A stretch of DNA of 64,000 nt, from positions 62,001 to 126,000 of the forward strand of contig NZ_LDJK01000002.1 of the NCBI RefSeq assembly GCF_001431535.1, written 5' to 3'. A model generated the notes under the pieces. That model worked only from the letters and a program-made list of their open reading frames with translations, was not told the origin of the DNA and made no database searches. Position numbers and translations under genes: made by a program. The stretch's first letter is position 1. The number at the start of each line of letters is the position of its first letter. Origin of the DNA: Stenotrophomonas chelatiphaga (GTDB lineage Bacteria; Pseudomonadota; Gammaproteobacteria; Xanthomonadales; Xanthomonadaceae). Shown here in pieces: positions 28,781 through 37,139 of the stretch.

Positions 28781-30346
28781 TCAGCGCCGCTCGGCGACGG
28801 CCCCGCGTTGTTGCAGGTAGCTGCGGATGTCAGCGCTGCGCGCCTGGTTCAATGGCGAACGCCACTGGCCCAGGTCAGCGACCACGCCAAGGTTCACGTC
28901 CGCGCCGTGTTCGACCAGATAGGCGAGCGTGGCCAGGTCGCCAGAGCGCGCGGCATTGATCAGCGGTGTTTCGTCACCGGGTACGATCCGGTTGACGTCG
29001 GCACCGGCAGCCAGCAGTCGCTGCACCACCGGCAAGTGACCACGGCCGGCGGCGACGATCAGCGGATTGCCATCGCCAGCGGAGGGCAGGTCGGCGCGCG
29101 CGCCCAGCGCAAGCAACTGATCGACCATCGCCAGCTGGCCATTGCGTGACGCTGCGATCAGCGCGGTGCCGTCGCCGCGCTGGCGTGCATCGACCGGCAC
29201 GCCGGCGGTGACCAGGCGCTGTACTTCGGCGCTGTCACCCGACGCTGCGGCGGCGATCAGCCGCTCTACCTGCGCGGAGGTGTACACAGCGGTGGTGCGT
29301 CCGCCTGCATCGCGCGGCGTGGAGGCCAGCGGCGCACCGAGCCGCGGCGTGGCGGCAACGCTGAGGCCGGCGCACGCCAGCAGCCCGGCTACGCACAGTG
29401 TGGTCCAGGCCATGCGCCGGGCCGGGGCAACGCGCTGCGTATCAATGGCCAGCAGGCCGTCAACGCGCTCGGCCAGGCCGCCGCGCTGGCCGGACATGCC
29501 TACCGCCAGCGGCCCCTGTGCCGCCGAACGTGGCATCAGGCCGGCCACCGCCTTCAACAGCGACGAAGCGTACTGCTGGCCGCCGCCGGACTGACGCGCC
29601 GCGCGTGCATCACAGGCCATCTCGCGTGCCCGTTCCAGCTCGATTCCCAGCCGCTTCGTCAGCGGATTCCACCAGTACAGCGCCAGCACCGCGTGCTGCG
29701 CGGCTGCCACCCACAGGTCGCGGCGGTGGATATGCGCGGCTTCATGCAACAGCATGTCGCGCAGTGCGGATGCGGACAGTGCGTCCACCAGGTGCGGCGG
29801 GATCAGGATGCGCGGGGTCCATAGACCCACCACCATCGGGCCGGGCGCAGTGGTCGACAGGGCAATGCGCGCACCGGGGGGCAAGCTCCAGCGCAGCGCC
29901 GATTCCAGCGCCGGCGACAGCGTGGCGGTGCGATGCAGGCGGCGCGCCTGCTGCCATGCCCGCGCCAGGCGCAGCAGGTGGACGAGGGTGCCGGTCAACC
30001 AGGCCAGTGCCAGCAGCGGCAGCAGCATCGCGCTGATCGCAGGCAGCCGGGAGGCAGGCGCTGCGGCATCGGTTGCCACGGGCGACACCGCCGCCGTCGT
30101 GGCCGACGCAGGTAGGGTGGCGACCGCAATCCCCTGCGTTTCACTCGCCGCCGGCGCACCCGGCAGCAGTACCAGCAACGGCGATGCGGCGGCCAGCACG
30201 AACGCGGCCAGCAACACCCACGAGCGGGTTTCCGCACTCAGCCGGCTGCGGCGCAGCAGCAGCGCCACCACGCCCATCAGCAGGGCGCTCTGCCACAGGT
30301 GCTGCGCACCGATCATCAGCAGGGTTGGGACCCATTCCAGGCTCAT
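28781..30346 (-). CDS. BlaR1-type M56 metallopeptidase with ankyrin repeats
   Basis: A 521-residue membrane protein. Helices near residues 5-30, 43-62 and 104-125 flank a cytoplasmic zinc peptidase domain with HExxH as His201-Glu202-Ala-Ala-His205 (LLHEAAHIHRRDLW). A further helix lies around 305-325. In place of the penicillin-binding sensor of BlaR1, the C-terminus (about 355-520) carries about four ankyrin repeats (DGTALIAASRNGQLAMVDQL, GNPLIVAAGRGHLPVVQRLL, ETPLINAARSGDLATLAYLV). The start overlaps the BlaI stop by four bases. By family logic it cleaves BlaI on receiving a signal; the ankyrin part suggests a protein ligand. Whether that part is periplasmic is inferred. Confidence 0.87.
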   Translation of the reverse strand: MSLEWVPTLLMIGAQHLWQSALLMGVVALLLRRSRLSAETRSWVLLAAFVLAAASPLLVLLPGAPAASETQGIAVATLPASATTAAVSPVATDAAAPASRLPAISAMLLPLLALAWLTGTLVHLLRLARAWQQARRLHRTATLSPALESALRWSLPPGARIALSTTAPGPMVVGLWTPRILIPPHLVDALSASALRDMLLHEAAHIHRRDLWVAAAQHAVLALYWWNPLTKRLGIELERAREMACDARAARQSGGGQQYASSLLKAVAGLMPRSAAQGPLAVGMSGQRGGLAERVDGLLAIDTQRVAPARRMAWTTLCVAGLLACAGLSVAATPRLGAPLASTPRDAGGRTTAVYTSAQVERLIAAAASGDSAEVQRLVTAGVPVDARQRGDGTALIAASRNGQLAMVDQLLALGARADLPSAGDGNPLIVAAGRGHLPVVQRLLAAGADVNRIVPGDETPLINAARSGDLATLAYLVEHGADVNLGVVADLGQWRSPLNQARSADIRSYLQQRGAVAERR

Positions 30347-30738
30347 TTCGCTTTCCTTGCAGTGGGGGCATCGTCGACGCGCTTCTGCAGCGCGGCCAGT
30401 TCATCGGCATCCATGTCGTGCTCTTCGATCAGGTGCTGCGCCAGCACGCTGGGCGAATCATTGAAGAAGCTGCGCAGGAGATTTTCCAGTGCCTGGCGGC
30501 GGGCTTCACCGCGGCTGATGGCTGCGCTGTAGATGAAAGCGCGTCCTTCGGTGCGGTGATGCACCAGGCCCTTCTTGTCCAGCACCTTGAACATTGTCAG
30601 TACCGTCGTATACGCCACTGGCTTGCTGCGCGACAGCTCATCGGCGACCTCGCGCACCGAGGCCTCCTTCTTCTTCCACAACACCTCCAGGATGCGGCGT
30701 TCGGAATCGGTCAGCGTGGACGAAACAGGACGGGCCAT
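30343..30738 (-). CDS. BlaI/MecI/CopY-family repressor
   Basis: A 131-residue winged-helix repressor. It begins MARPVSSTLTDSERRILEVL and contains the DNA-binding segment EASVREVADELSRSKPVAYT followed by TVLTMFKVLDKKGLV, both hallmarks of BlaI. The C-terminal dimerisation region (about 75-131) would hold the cleavage site used by the partner M56 peptidase. A start at 30774 would add 12 residues, but one of the two operator-like palindromes would then lie inside the coding region, so 30738 is preferred. Coupled to the M56 gene by a four-base overlap. Confidence 0.9.
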   Translation of the reverse strand: MARPVSSTLTDSERRILEVLWKKKEASVREVADELSRSKPVAYTTVLTMFKVLDKKGLVHHRTEGRAFIYSAAISRGEARRQALENLLRSFFNDSPSVLAQHLIEEHDMDADELAALQKRVDDAPTARKAK

Positions 30739-30748
30739 GGGCGCTTCT

Positions 30749-30762
30749 ACTATCGAATTAGT
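30749..30762 (+). promoter_or_regulatory. BlaI-like operator, proximal copy
   Basis: The sequence ACTATCGAATTAGT, an interrupted inverted repeat (ACTA...TAGT), lies 11 bases upstream of the chosen blaI-type start. It closely matches the distal copy at 30802-30815; BlaI-family repressors bind paired dyads in their own promoters. Confidence 0.6.
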
Positions 30763-30801
30763 TGATGGGTGCATCGTGCTCCGCCGCGCCGCGGCGTGTC
30801 A

Positions 30802-30815
30802 ACTATGTAATTAGT
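30802..30815 (+). promoter_or_regulatory. BlaI-like operator, distal copy
   Basis: ACTATGTAATTAGT, differing from the proximal copy at two central bases. The copies are 53 bases apart, about five helical turns, so dimers could bind the same face. Being in the divergent intergenic region, it could also control the SGNH esterase gene starting at 30865. Confidence 0.6.
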
Positions 30816-30864
30816 AATGGGATGGGTGCTACCTTCGCTGCACCGCCGTTTTCCGTGATGCCTG

Positions 30865-31641
30865 ATGAGCAAGCTGTTCCGTCGCGTCTCCATCCTCCTG
30901 GCCGCAGCAACGCAGTTGGGTACGGTCCATGCGCAACCTGCGGCGACCGATCCGCTGTTCACCGCCGCGCCGGAATCGCTGCAACCGCAGCAGGTGCGCG
31001 CGCTGCAGCAGCGCCTGTCCGACTGGCCGCAGCTGGCGTACTACCGCGAGCAGAACGCCGCGTTGCCGCCGCCACGCGAGGGTGAAGCGCGGGTGGTGTT
31101 CTACGGCGATTCCATCACCGAAGGCTGGGGCCGTACCGGCAGTGAGACCTTCTTCGCGGGCAAGGGCTACCTCAACCGCGGTATCTCTGGCCAGACCACC
31201 GCGCAGATGCTGCTGCGCTTCCGCCAGGACGTCATCGCGCTGCGTCCTGCGCTGGTGGTGATCCTGGCCGGCACCAACGACATCGCCGGCAACACCGGCC
31301 CGGCCAGCCAGGCAATGATCGAAGACAACCTGCATTCGATGGTTGAACTGGCGCAGGCGCACGGCATCAAGGTGGTCCTGTCTTCGGTGCTGCCGGTCAG
31401 TGCCTACCCGTGGCGTCCCGGCCTGCAGCCGGCCGCCAGCGTGCGCGCGTTGAATAACGCATTGAAGCGCTACGCGGACCAGCAGCGGCTGGTGTACCTG
31501 GATTACCACGCAGCGCTGGGCAATGCGGACGGCGGACTGGACAAGGCGCTGGCCGATGATGGCGTGCATCCCACGCCGGCGGGCTATGCAAAGATGGCCC
31601 CCTTGGCCGAAGCCGCGGTGGCGGCGGCACTGGGCCGCTGA
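30865..31641 (+). CDS. Secreted SGNH/GDSL-family hydrolase
   Basis: A 258-residue protein with a signal peptide (VSILLAAATQLGTVHAQ). The four SGNH blocks are visible: Ser in VVFYGDSITEGWG, Gly in NRGISGQTTAQML, Asn in VILAGTNDIAG, and Asp/His in DDGVHPTPAGYAKM. The subfamily resembles the acetylhydrolase/esterases found with polysaccharide- and lipid-active enzymes; the substrate is not known. It is divergent from the BlaI/M56 pair and may share that regulation. Confidence 0.87.
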   Translation: MSKLFRRVSILLAAATQLGTVHAQPAATDPLFTAAPESLQPQQVRALQQRLSDWPQLAYYREQNAALPPPREGEARVVFYGDSITEGWGRTGSETFFAGKGYLNRGISGQTTAQMLLRFRQDVIALRPALVVILAGTNDIAGNTGPASQAMIEDNLHSMVELAQAHGIKVVLSSVLPVSAYPWRPGLQPAASVRALNNALKRYADQQRLVYLDYHAALGNADGGLDKALADDGVHPTPAGYAKMAPLAEAAVAAALGR

Positions 31642-31664
31642 TCCAATCCATCAAAGGGACGGGG

Positions 31665-32105
31665 ATGCTGGGGATACAGGCGTGGGGCGCGGTGGAAAGT
31701 GGGGTCCTGGGCGGCACCCTGGCCAGCATGCTGGTGGCCTGGTGGACGCGGCGGTTGCCCCGCCACTACAAGGGCTGGTCGCGCGGCGCGTTGTCGCGTC
31801 GACATCGCACGGAAATACGCATCGCCAATACGCTGTTCTTCGCCGGATTGTTGTCGGGGGTGGCGCTGTATCCGCTGGGCGGCTTTGCGCCCAATGATCC
31901 GCGTCCGTTGTTGCTGGCCTTCGGCTTGGCCTCGCTGCTGCCGTTGCTGGCGCTGATGGTGGTGCCGTGGCTCAGCGGGCGCAGTGTGCGGGCGGCATTC
32001 GTCGCTTTCAGCCATGGCCAGGGGACGCCGGTCTGGGCGACCTATCCGCTGCTGGCCGCCGGTCTGGTGGGGCTGGGCTTCGCCGTCGCCGGCTTCCTGC
32101 GCTGA
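31665..32105 (+). CDS. Small membrane protein of unknown function
   Basis: A 146-residue protein with about four hydrophobic helices: near residues 8-25, 55-72 (IANTLFFAGLLSGVALYPLG), 83-104 (LLLAFGLASLLPLLALMVVP) and 124-144 (YPLLAAGLVGLGFAVAGFL). I recognise no family. It starts 23 bases after the SGNH hydrolase stop on the same strand, so co-transcription is likely. A WTRRLPRHYKGWSRG basic loop would lie in the cytoplasm. Confidence 0.7.
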   Translation: MLGIQAWGAVESGVLGGTLASMLVAWWTRRLPRHYKGWSRGALSRRHRTEIRIANTLFFAGLLSGVALYPLGGFAPNDPRPLLLAFGLASLLPLLALMVVPWLSGRSVRAAFVAFSHGQGTPVWATYPLLAAGLVGLGFAVAGFLR

Positions 32106-32220
32106 CCGGCTTGAGGCGCCGTGGCATGACCGCTACGGTGTGCGCCATGACCATCACCCTTTGCCAGGAAGGACCCGCCGACACTGGCCCGATCGCGCCC
32201 ATCGCGTGCGGCACCATGCC

Positions 32221-32649
32221 ATGAGCGGACGCGGCGTGGTTTCGCTGTTGATCTGGCTGAGTTGCGTGCCGGGCATGTTCGTGCACAGCACGATGGGGAC
32301 GACGCTGTTCGGCATGCAACTGGCCGAGCTGGCGTGGCCGCCGTCCTGGCAAAGCCTTTGGTTGCTGTGTGCCGTCCTGGCCAGCTTGGCAGCTTGGCCG
32401 ATGCTGGGTGTGTTGACCCTTCGCTGGCTGGAGAATCGTCCGCTGCACTGGAGATGGCCGCTGGTCGGCACGCTGATGGCCACCTGCTGGATGCTGCCGC
32501 GCGGCTGGATTTTCGCCCTGTTCGTCGCCCCCGGGGTACTGTTCGCAGCTTACCTGTGCGCATGGCACGTACTCGGTTGGCGGCGGGCCGAGCGGTCATC
32601 GGCGGCACCGCCCCGCGCTGAGCCTGAGCGCCCTGCGGACGGCCTGTAG
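32221..32649 (+). CDS. Small membrane protein of unknown function
   Basis: A 142-residue protein with three to four hydrophobic helices (VVSLLIWLSCVPGMF; SLWLLCAVLASLAAWPMLGV; IFALFVAPGVLFAAYLCAWH) and a charged, Pro/Ala-rich tail. A longer frame runs upstream to 31984, but it overlaps the preceding gene out of frame; the ATG at 32221 is where membrane-protein composition begins. I recognise no family. Coding potential rests on composition and helix pattern. Confidence 0.55.
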   Translation: MSGRGVVSLLIWLSCVPGMFVHSTMGTTLFGMQLAELAWPPSWQSLWLLCAVLASLAAWPMLGVLTLRWLENRPLHWRWPLVGTLMATCWMLPRGWIFALFVAPGVLFAAYLCAWHVLGWRRAERSSAAPPRAEPERPADGL

Positions 32650-32731
32650 CGACGGCGCCCGCTGGCGCCGCTTGCCAGGCAGGTGCGCTGCGGGTGGCTG
32701 ACCGCCTGCGTCGCGGCCAGGCGCGCAGGCC

Positions 32732-34630
32732 TCAGTCGGCCAGCGCGACCGCCTGCTCCGATACCGCCAGCAGGATCGAACAACGCAGTCCGTCTTCGGC
32801 GAAACCGTAGTCCACCTTCGCACCGATCTGGTACGGCAGGGCGCGTTCGATCAGCTCGCGGCCGGCGCCGCCACCGCGGATGCTCGCTGGGTCGGCAGGC
32901 AGGTCGCGCACGCCATGCTCCTGCCAGTCCACGCGCAGGCGCGGGCTGGCCGCTTCGGATGCCCCTGCACCGACCAGGTTCCAGCGCACGTGCAGGCGGC
33001 CGCCCTGCTGGCGCAGGGCCCCGTACTTGACCGCATTGGTGGCCAGCTCATGCAGGGCCATTGCCAGCGGCTGCACCGTGCCCGAACGCAACGGCACCTC
33101 GGCCGGTCCTTCCAGCACGATCTGATCATCGTGCGCGGCAGGATCCACGTGGGCGGACAGCTCGGCGCGCAGCAGCACGTCGAACTGCACGCGATCCAGT
33201 TCACCCAGCCGCGACAGCAGGCTCTGCGCGCGTGCCAGCGCATCCAGACGCGCATCGAAACGGATGGAAAAATCGGCCATGTCACGGCTGGTGGCCAGCG
33301 TACGGCTGGCCATCGCACGCACCACCGACATGATGTTGCGGGTGCGGTGCTGCAGCTCGTCCACCAGCATGCGCAGCAGCGATTCGTTGCGGGCGCGCTC
33401 GTCTTCGTGTTCGCTGCGCTCGGTGACATCGCGCGTGGTGCCGATGATCGCCTCCACCTCGCCATCCAACCCCAGCTGCGGCACGAAGATGTAGTCGTAC
33501 ATGCGCCGCCCCAGCGGACCTTCGAACGGAACATCGCCGCGGATCGGCCGACGCGTGGCGATCACCTGCTCGATCTCGCGGCTGTGCATCGCCGCGTGCC
33601 AGTCCGGATAGCCCAGCTCCAGGCAGGTGCGGCCCAGCGCCTCTTCTTCGGTCTTGCCCCACATGCGCAGCAACGCACGGTTGGCGTAGGTGAAACGATG
33701 CTCCAGGTTGAACACGTAGGCCAGGTCGGGCGAGCTGTTCAGGAACGCCTGCAGTCTGCGCCGCTCGCGCTCGGTGTCATGCAGCGCACGGCCCACCGCA
33801 TCGGCGGCCTGCTGCAGGGCGACCTGCTGGTCTTCGCGGTCCAGCACCAGCGCGGCGATGCGGGTAGCGAAGCTGGCCACTTCCTGTTCCCAGCCGCTGA
33901 GCGCGCGCGGCGTGGACAGGAACAGCAGCAGCCACGCACGTTCGGGCTGGTCCTGCCGAGCCACCGCGATGGGCCTGCAGGCGGGGCTGCCGTGATCGAT
34001 GCATGCGGCCCGCCAGTTCGCGTGCCACGCCGTGTCGGTGGCAGCGTCGCCCCCGCCGGGCAGTTCCAGATGCGCTGCCTGCGGCGCCGCGTCGGCATGT
34101 TCCAGCAGTGCGGTGATCGCTGGGTGCACGTTGCAGCTGCTGCCATAACCAGGCCGCTGCCGGTCGCCGGGGGTGACGAAGAAGGCACTGCGCAAGCCGG
34201 GCTTCAGGCGCTCGATGGCCTCGGTGAGTACCCGCAGGCATTCGCGCGGCGGCGTACCACGGGCCAGGGTATCCAACAGGATCGCCTGCTCGCGGACCAG
34301 TTGTTCGGCACGCACCCGGCGGGTCATGTCCACGCACATGCCGTGCACCTGCCCGAGCGCGCGATCATGGCGGCCGCGCAGCATCAGCCAGCGGCGGCTG
34401 ATGCCATCGGTCCACGGAAGCTCGATTTCAAAGACCGGCTGGTCCTGTTCCTGCCGCAGGATGCGCCGCCACGCACTGCGCAGTGCCTGCGCGCCGATGC
34501 CGGCCAGTTGTGCGCTGGCCGTATCCGAGGCACGCAGCTGGCGGGTGACGGTATCGAACTGCCACACCCCCACGCGGGTGTCGTCGAGGATGGCGTCGAT
34601 GGCGAGCGCGTCGGTCAGGGCAAGGGACAT
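32732..34630 (-). CDS. HWE-family PAS/GAF sensor histidine kinase
   Basis: A 632-residue soluble kinase. An N-terminal PAS-like domain (about 10-115) is followed by a GAF-like region (about 125-285), a second PAS domain (about 295-410; SPDLAYVFNLEHRFTYANRA, ending GTTRDVTER) and the kinase core. The phosphorylated His lies at about residue 428 in ELQHRTRNIMSVVRAMASRT. The core keeps the features that name the HWE family: this His, an N box reading MALHELATNAVKYGALR, and Trp-x-Glu in VDWQEHG. Such kinases often respond to light or redox through PAS and act with single-domain regulators. No response regulator is adjacent. Confidence 0.87.
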   Translation of the reverse strand: MSLALTDALAIDAILDDTRVGVWQFDTVTRQLRASDTASAQLAGIGAQALRSAWRRILRQEQDQPVFEIELPWTDGISRRWLMLRGRHDRALGQVHGMCVDMTRRVRAEQLVREQAILLDTLARGTPPRECLRVLTEAIERLKPGLRSAFFVTPGDRQRPGYGSSCNVHPAITALLEHADAAPQAAHLELPGGGDAATDTAWHANWRAACIDHGSPACRPIAVARQDQPERAWLLLFLSTPRALSGWEQEVASFATRIAALVLDREDQQVALQQAADAVGRALHDTERERRRLQAFLNSSPDLAYVFNLEHRFTYANRALLRMWGKTEEEALGRTCLELGYPDWHAAMHSREIEQVIATRRPIRGDVPFEGPLGRRMYDYIFVPQLGLDGEVEAIIGTTRDVTERSEHEDERARNESLLRMLVDELQHRTRNIMSVVRAMASRTLATSRDMADFSIRFDARLDALARAQSLLSRLGELDRVQFDVLLRAELSAHVDPAAHDDQIVLEGPAEVPLRSGTVQPLAMALHELATNAVKYGALRQQGGRLHVRWNLVGAGASEAASPRLRVDWQEHGVRDLPADPASIRGGGAGRELIERALPYQIGAKVDYGFAEDGLRCSILLAVSEQAVALAD

Positions 34631-34715
34631 GGCAGGCGCGGACGTTCAGGGATCGCCTTTTTTGCCAACCTTCCCGCCAACACCCTGTGAAGGCGGGTCG
34701 CGCTGCTGCCGGGTC

Positions 34716-36830
34716 TTACTCGAAACGCAGGCGCACACCGGCATACACGCCGAAGCCTTCGCCCGGCGTGGAGCGCGCCACATCGCGCCCGCCATCGTCA
34801 TAGCCCGGCGTCACCGTGGCGGCGTAATGGCGGTCGCCCAGGTTGCGCAGCTCCAGCCAGCCCTGCCAGCGCCCACTGGGCGCGTCGAAGCCCACGCGGC
34901 TGCCGAAGATCAGATGGCTGTCGGCACGCACGCTGTTGGCGTAGTCGACGAACACCCTGGAAGCGTATTCGGTGTTCAACGCGGCATACGCGCCCGATGC
35001 ATGGTCGTAGCGCAGTTCGGCCTGGTAGAAGTGCACCGGCAGGCCCGGCAGGCGGTTGTCACCGAAGCGGTCGTCATGGCGGTAGCGGAAGTCACTGAAG
35101 GTGTACGCCTGGCGCAGCGAGAGACGCCCGGTTCCTCCCTGCCACAGCGTGCTGTCCAGTCCGGCTTCGATGCCCCGGTGCACGGTGGGGCTGGCGTTGT
35201 TTTCGGCGATGAACAGGTTCGGCACCGGCACCACTTCCACGCTCAGCAGCTCATGGTTGACGTGCGCGTAGTAGCCGGTGAGCTCCCAGCGGCCGATGCG
35301 TCCCTCGCCGCGTGCGCCAAGTTCAAGCGTGGTGGCGGTCTGGTTGTCCAGCTCCACCGGCGCGCGCTGGCGGCCGCTGGATGCACCGTTGCCGGCGGCG
35401 AAATACTGGTTGGAGCCCCAGATCATCGACCAGGGATGGGCCGGCTCCACCGAGCGGCTGAGGTTGCCGAACCACTGCGCGGCCGGCGAGGCCTGCCAGG
35501 TGAAGCCGAGCCGCGGCGCGTAGTCCCAGTCGCGCTCGTTCAAGCGCGCGTCGGTGCGCGGCCAGGTGACTTCCACCGTGCGCCGCGTCTGCACCAGCGC
35601 CAGCCCGGTCTGCACGCGCAGTGCATCGCTCAGCTGCAGTTCGTTGCTCACGTGCAGCGTGCTGTCGGTGCCGTGGTGGGAAAAGTCACGCGTGTGGGTA
35701 CCGGCCGGATAGCCGTTGCTGGCGAAGCGCAGCGTCTCGCGTACGTCGGCATCCAGGTCGTGGGTGACGCGCAGGCCGAGCGTGGTCACGCTGTCATGGC
35801 CGAACAGGGTGTGCCGGCGGAGGTAGTCCAGCGTGGCATTGAGGTTGGCGTAGTCCAGCTGCTGGCGGTACAGGCTTTCGTTCAAGTCCATCGGGTACTT
35901 GTGGTACACCAGCCCGGCCTGCAGCGAGGAATCTTCGTCCAACTGCAGCGTGGTCATGTTGCCGATCCAGGTGCTGCCCGGCTGCGGCCGCTTCGCGTCG
36001 ATGGCCAGGTTGGCCGGGTTGGCCGCGCGCGGGTCGTTGCGGATCTGCGCGCGGGTCAGCCGCCCGGGTGTTTCGTGGTTGGTTTCGCGGTAACGCAGGA
36101 AGAAGCGCGTCTGCAGGTCCGGATTGATCTGCCAGCCGATGTTGGCCATTGCGCCCTTGCCATCGCCGCTCGCATGTTTCTGGTAGCCGTCGAATTCGGT
36201 GTCGGTGTAGGCGAAGTAGTAATCCACCGCGTCCTGCACGCCGCCATAGCCCAGGCTGCGCTTCTGGTAGCCGCGGCTGCCGGCTTCGTAGTGCAGTTCC
36301 AGGCCCGGTGCATCGCGGCCGCTGCGGCTGACGTAGTTGATCGCACCCCCCAGCGCCAGCGCGCCGCGCTCGAAGCCGTTGGCGCCGCGCAGCACGTCCA
36401 CGCGCGACAGCCACAACGGTTCCAGCAGCTCGTACGGGGTGCCGCCGGCGGCGGTCAGCGGCAGTCCATCCAGCGACACCGCGATACCGGAGGCATGCGC
36501 ACCCGGGCCGCGGTTGATGCCCGAACCGCGGATGGACACCTTGGTGCCTTCGTTGCCGGGGGACTGCGCACTGATGCCCGGCTGGTAGGCCAGCACATCG
36601 GCGGTGCCGCCGACGCGGCCCTGCGCGACCTTGGCCAGATCGATCACGTTGCCCGCGCCGGGTACGCGGGCCAGCGCCTTGCGCGCGGCATCGGTGGTCT
36701 CGGCGGCGGTGACTTCGACGCGGTCCAGGGTGGTGGGCTGGGCAGCCGTTTCCGCATGGGCGGGCAGGGCGGCGAGGGCGGTCAGCACGGCAACGGTGAG
36801 CACGCAGGTGCGCGGGAGAGCAGAAGTCAT
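34716..36830 (-). CDS. TonB-dependent outer-membrane receptor
   Basis: A 704-residue receptor with a signal peptide (VAVLTALAALPAHAETA) and a TonB box-like DRVEVTAAE shortly after. The plug domain (NEGTKVSIRGSGINRGPGAH, LRGANGFERGALALGGAINY) is followed by a beta-barrel ending in YAGVRLRFE with a C-terminal aromatic residue. The closest pattern is the FecA/ferric-siderophore class, but ligand assignment from sequence alone is unsafe. The longer frame upstream to 37040 is translated repeat DNA; the ATG at 36830 begins the signal peptide. It lies downstream of hutU on the same strand, separated by a SMAG array, so a link to histidine uptake is possible but unproven. Confidence 0.88.
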   Translation of the reverse strand: MTSALPRTCVLTVAVLTALAALPAHAETAAQPTTLDRVEVTAAETTDAARKALARVPGAGNVIDLAKVAQGRVGGTADVLAYQPGISAQSPGNEGTKVSIRGSGINRGPGAHASGIAVSLDGLPLTAAGGTPYELLEPLWLSRVDVLRGANGFERGALALGGAINYVSRSGRDAPGLELHYEAGSRGYQKRSLGYGGVQDAVDYYFAYTDTEFDGYQKHASGDGKGAMANIGWQINPDLQTRFFLRYRETNHETPGRLTRAQIRNDPRAANPANLAIDAKRPQPGSTWIGNMTTLQLDEDSSLQAGLVYHKYPMDLNESLYRQQLDYANLNATLDYLRRHTLFGHDSVTTLGLRVTHDLDADVRETLRFASNGYPAGTHTRDFSHHGTDSTLHVSNELQLSDALRVQTGLALVQTRRTVEVTWPRTDARLNERDWDYAPRLGFTWQASPAAQWFGNLSRSVEPAHPWSMIWGSNQYFAAGNGASSGRQRAPVELDNQTATTLELGARGEGRIGRWELTGYYAHVNHELLSVEVVPVPNLFIAENNASPTVHRGIEAGLDSTLWQGGTGRLSLRQAYTFSDFRYRHDDRFGDNRLPGLPVHFYQAELRYDHASGAYAALNTEYASRVFVDYANSVRADSHLIFGSRVGFDAPSGRWQGWLELRNLGDRHYAATVTPGYDDGGRDVARSTPGEGFGVYAGVRLRFE

Positions 36831-36955
36831 GAGCAGTAGAGCCAGCAGCGGAGTGGGTCGCGGCTGGGGGACGAATCCTGTAAACCACGTAGAGGCGGCG
36901 AAAGTTAACAGGGTGTTCGTAGGTTGTCGAGACGTGGATGCATGGGGCGGCGTTG

Positions 36956-37135
36956 GTAGCGCCGAGCCGTGCTCGGCGAGCGCAGCGGCAGGGGCGGAAG
37001 CGTGACGACCAACGGTCGTCACCCACCGAAGCAGGAGCATGACGGCCAGCGGCCGTCACTACCGAAGCAGGAGCGTGACGACCAACGGTCGTCACCCACC
37101 GACGCAGGAGCGTGACGGCCAGCGGCAGTCACTAC
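36956..37135 (+). repeat. SMAG palindrome array between hutU and the TonB receptor
   Basis: Five palindromes in 180 bases. They are a GTAG-CGCCGAGCC/GGCTCGGCG-type unit (36956-36978), then alternating GTGACGACC/GGTCGTCAC units (from 37002 and 37075) and TGACGGCC/GGCCGTCA units ending in CTAC (around 37039-37062 and 37111-37135). Spacers such as ACCGAAGCAGGAGC recur, showing tandem duplication with a period near 73. Together with 36831-36955, which holds only the receptor's upstream region, they fill the gap before hutU. Confidence 0.85.
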
Positions 37136-37139
37136 CGGG

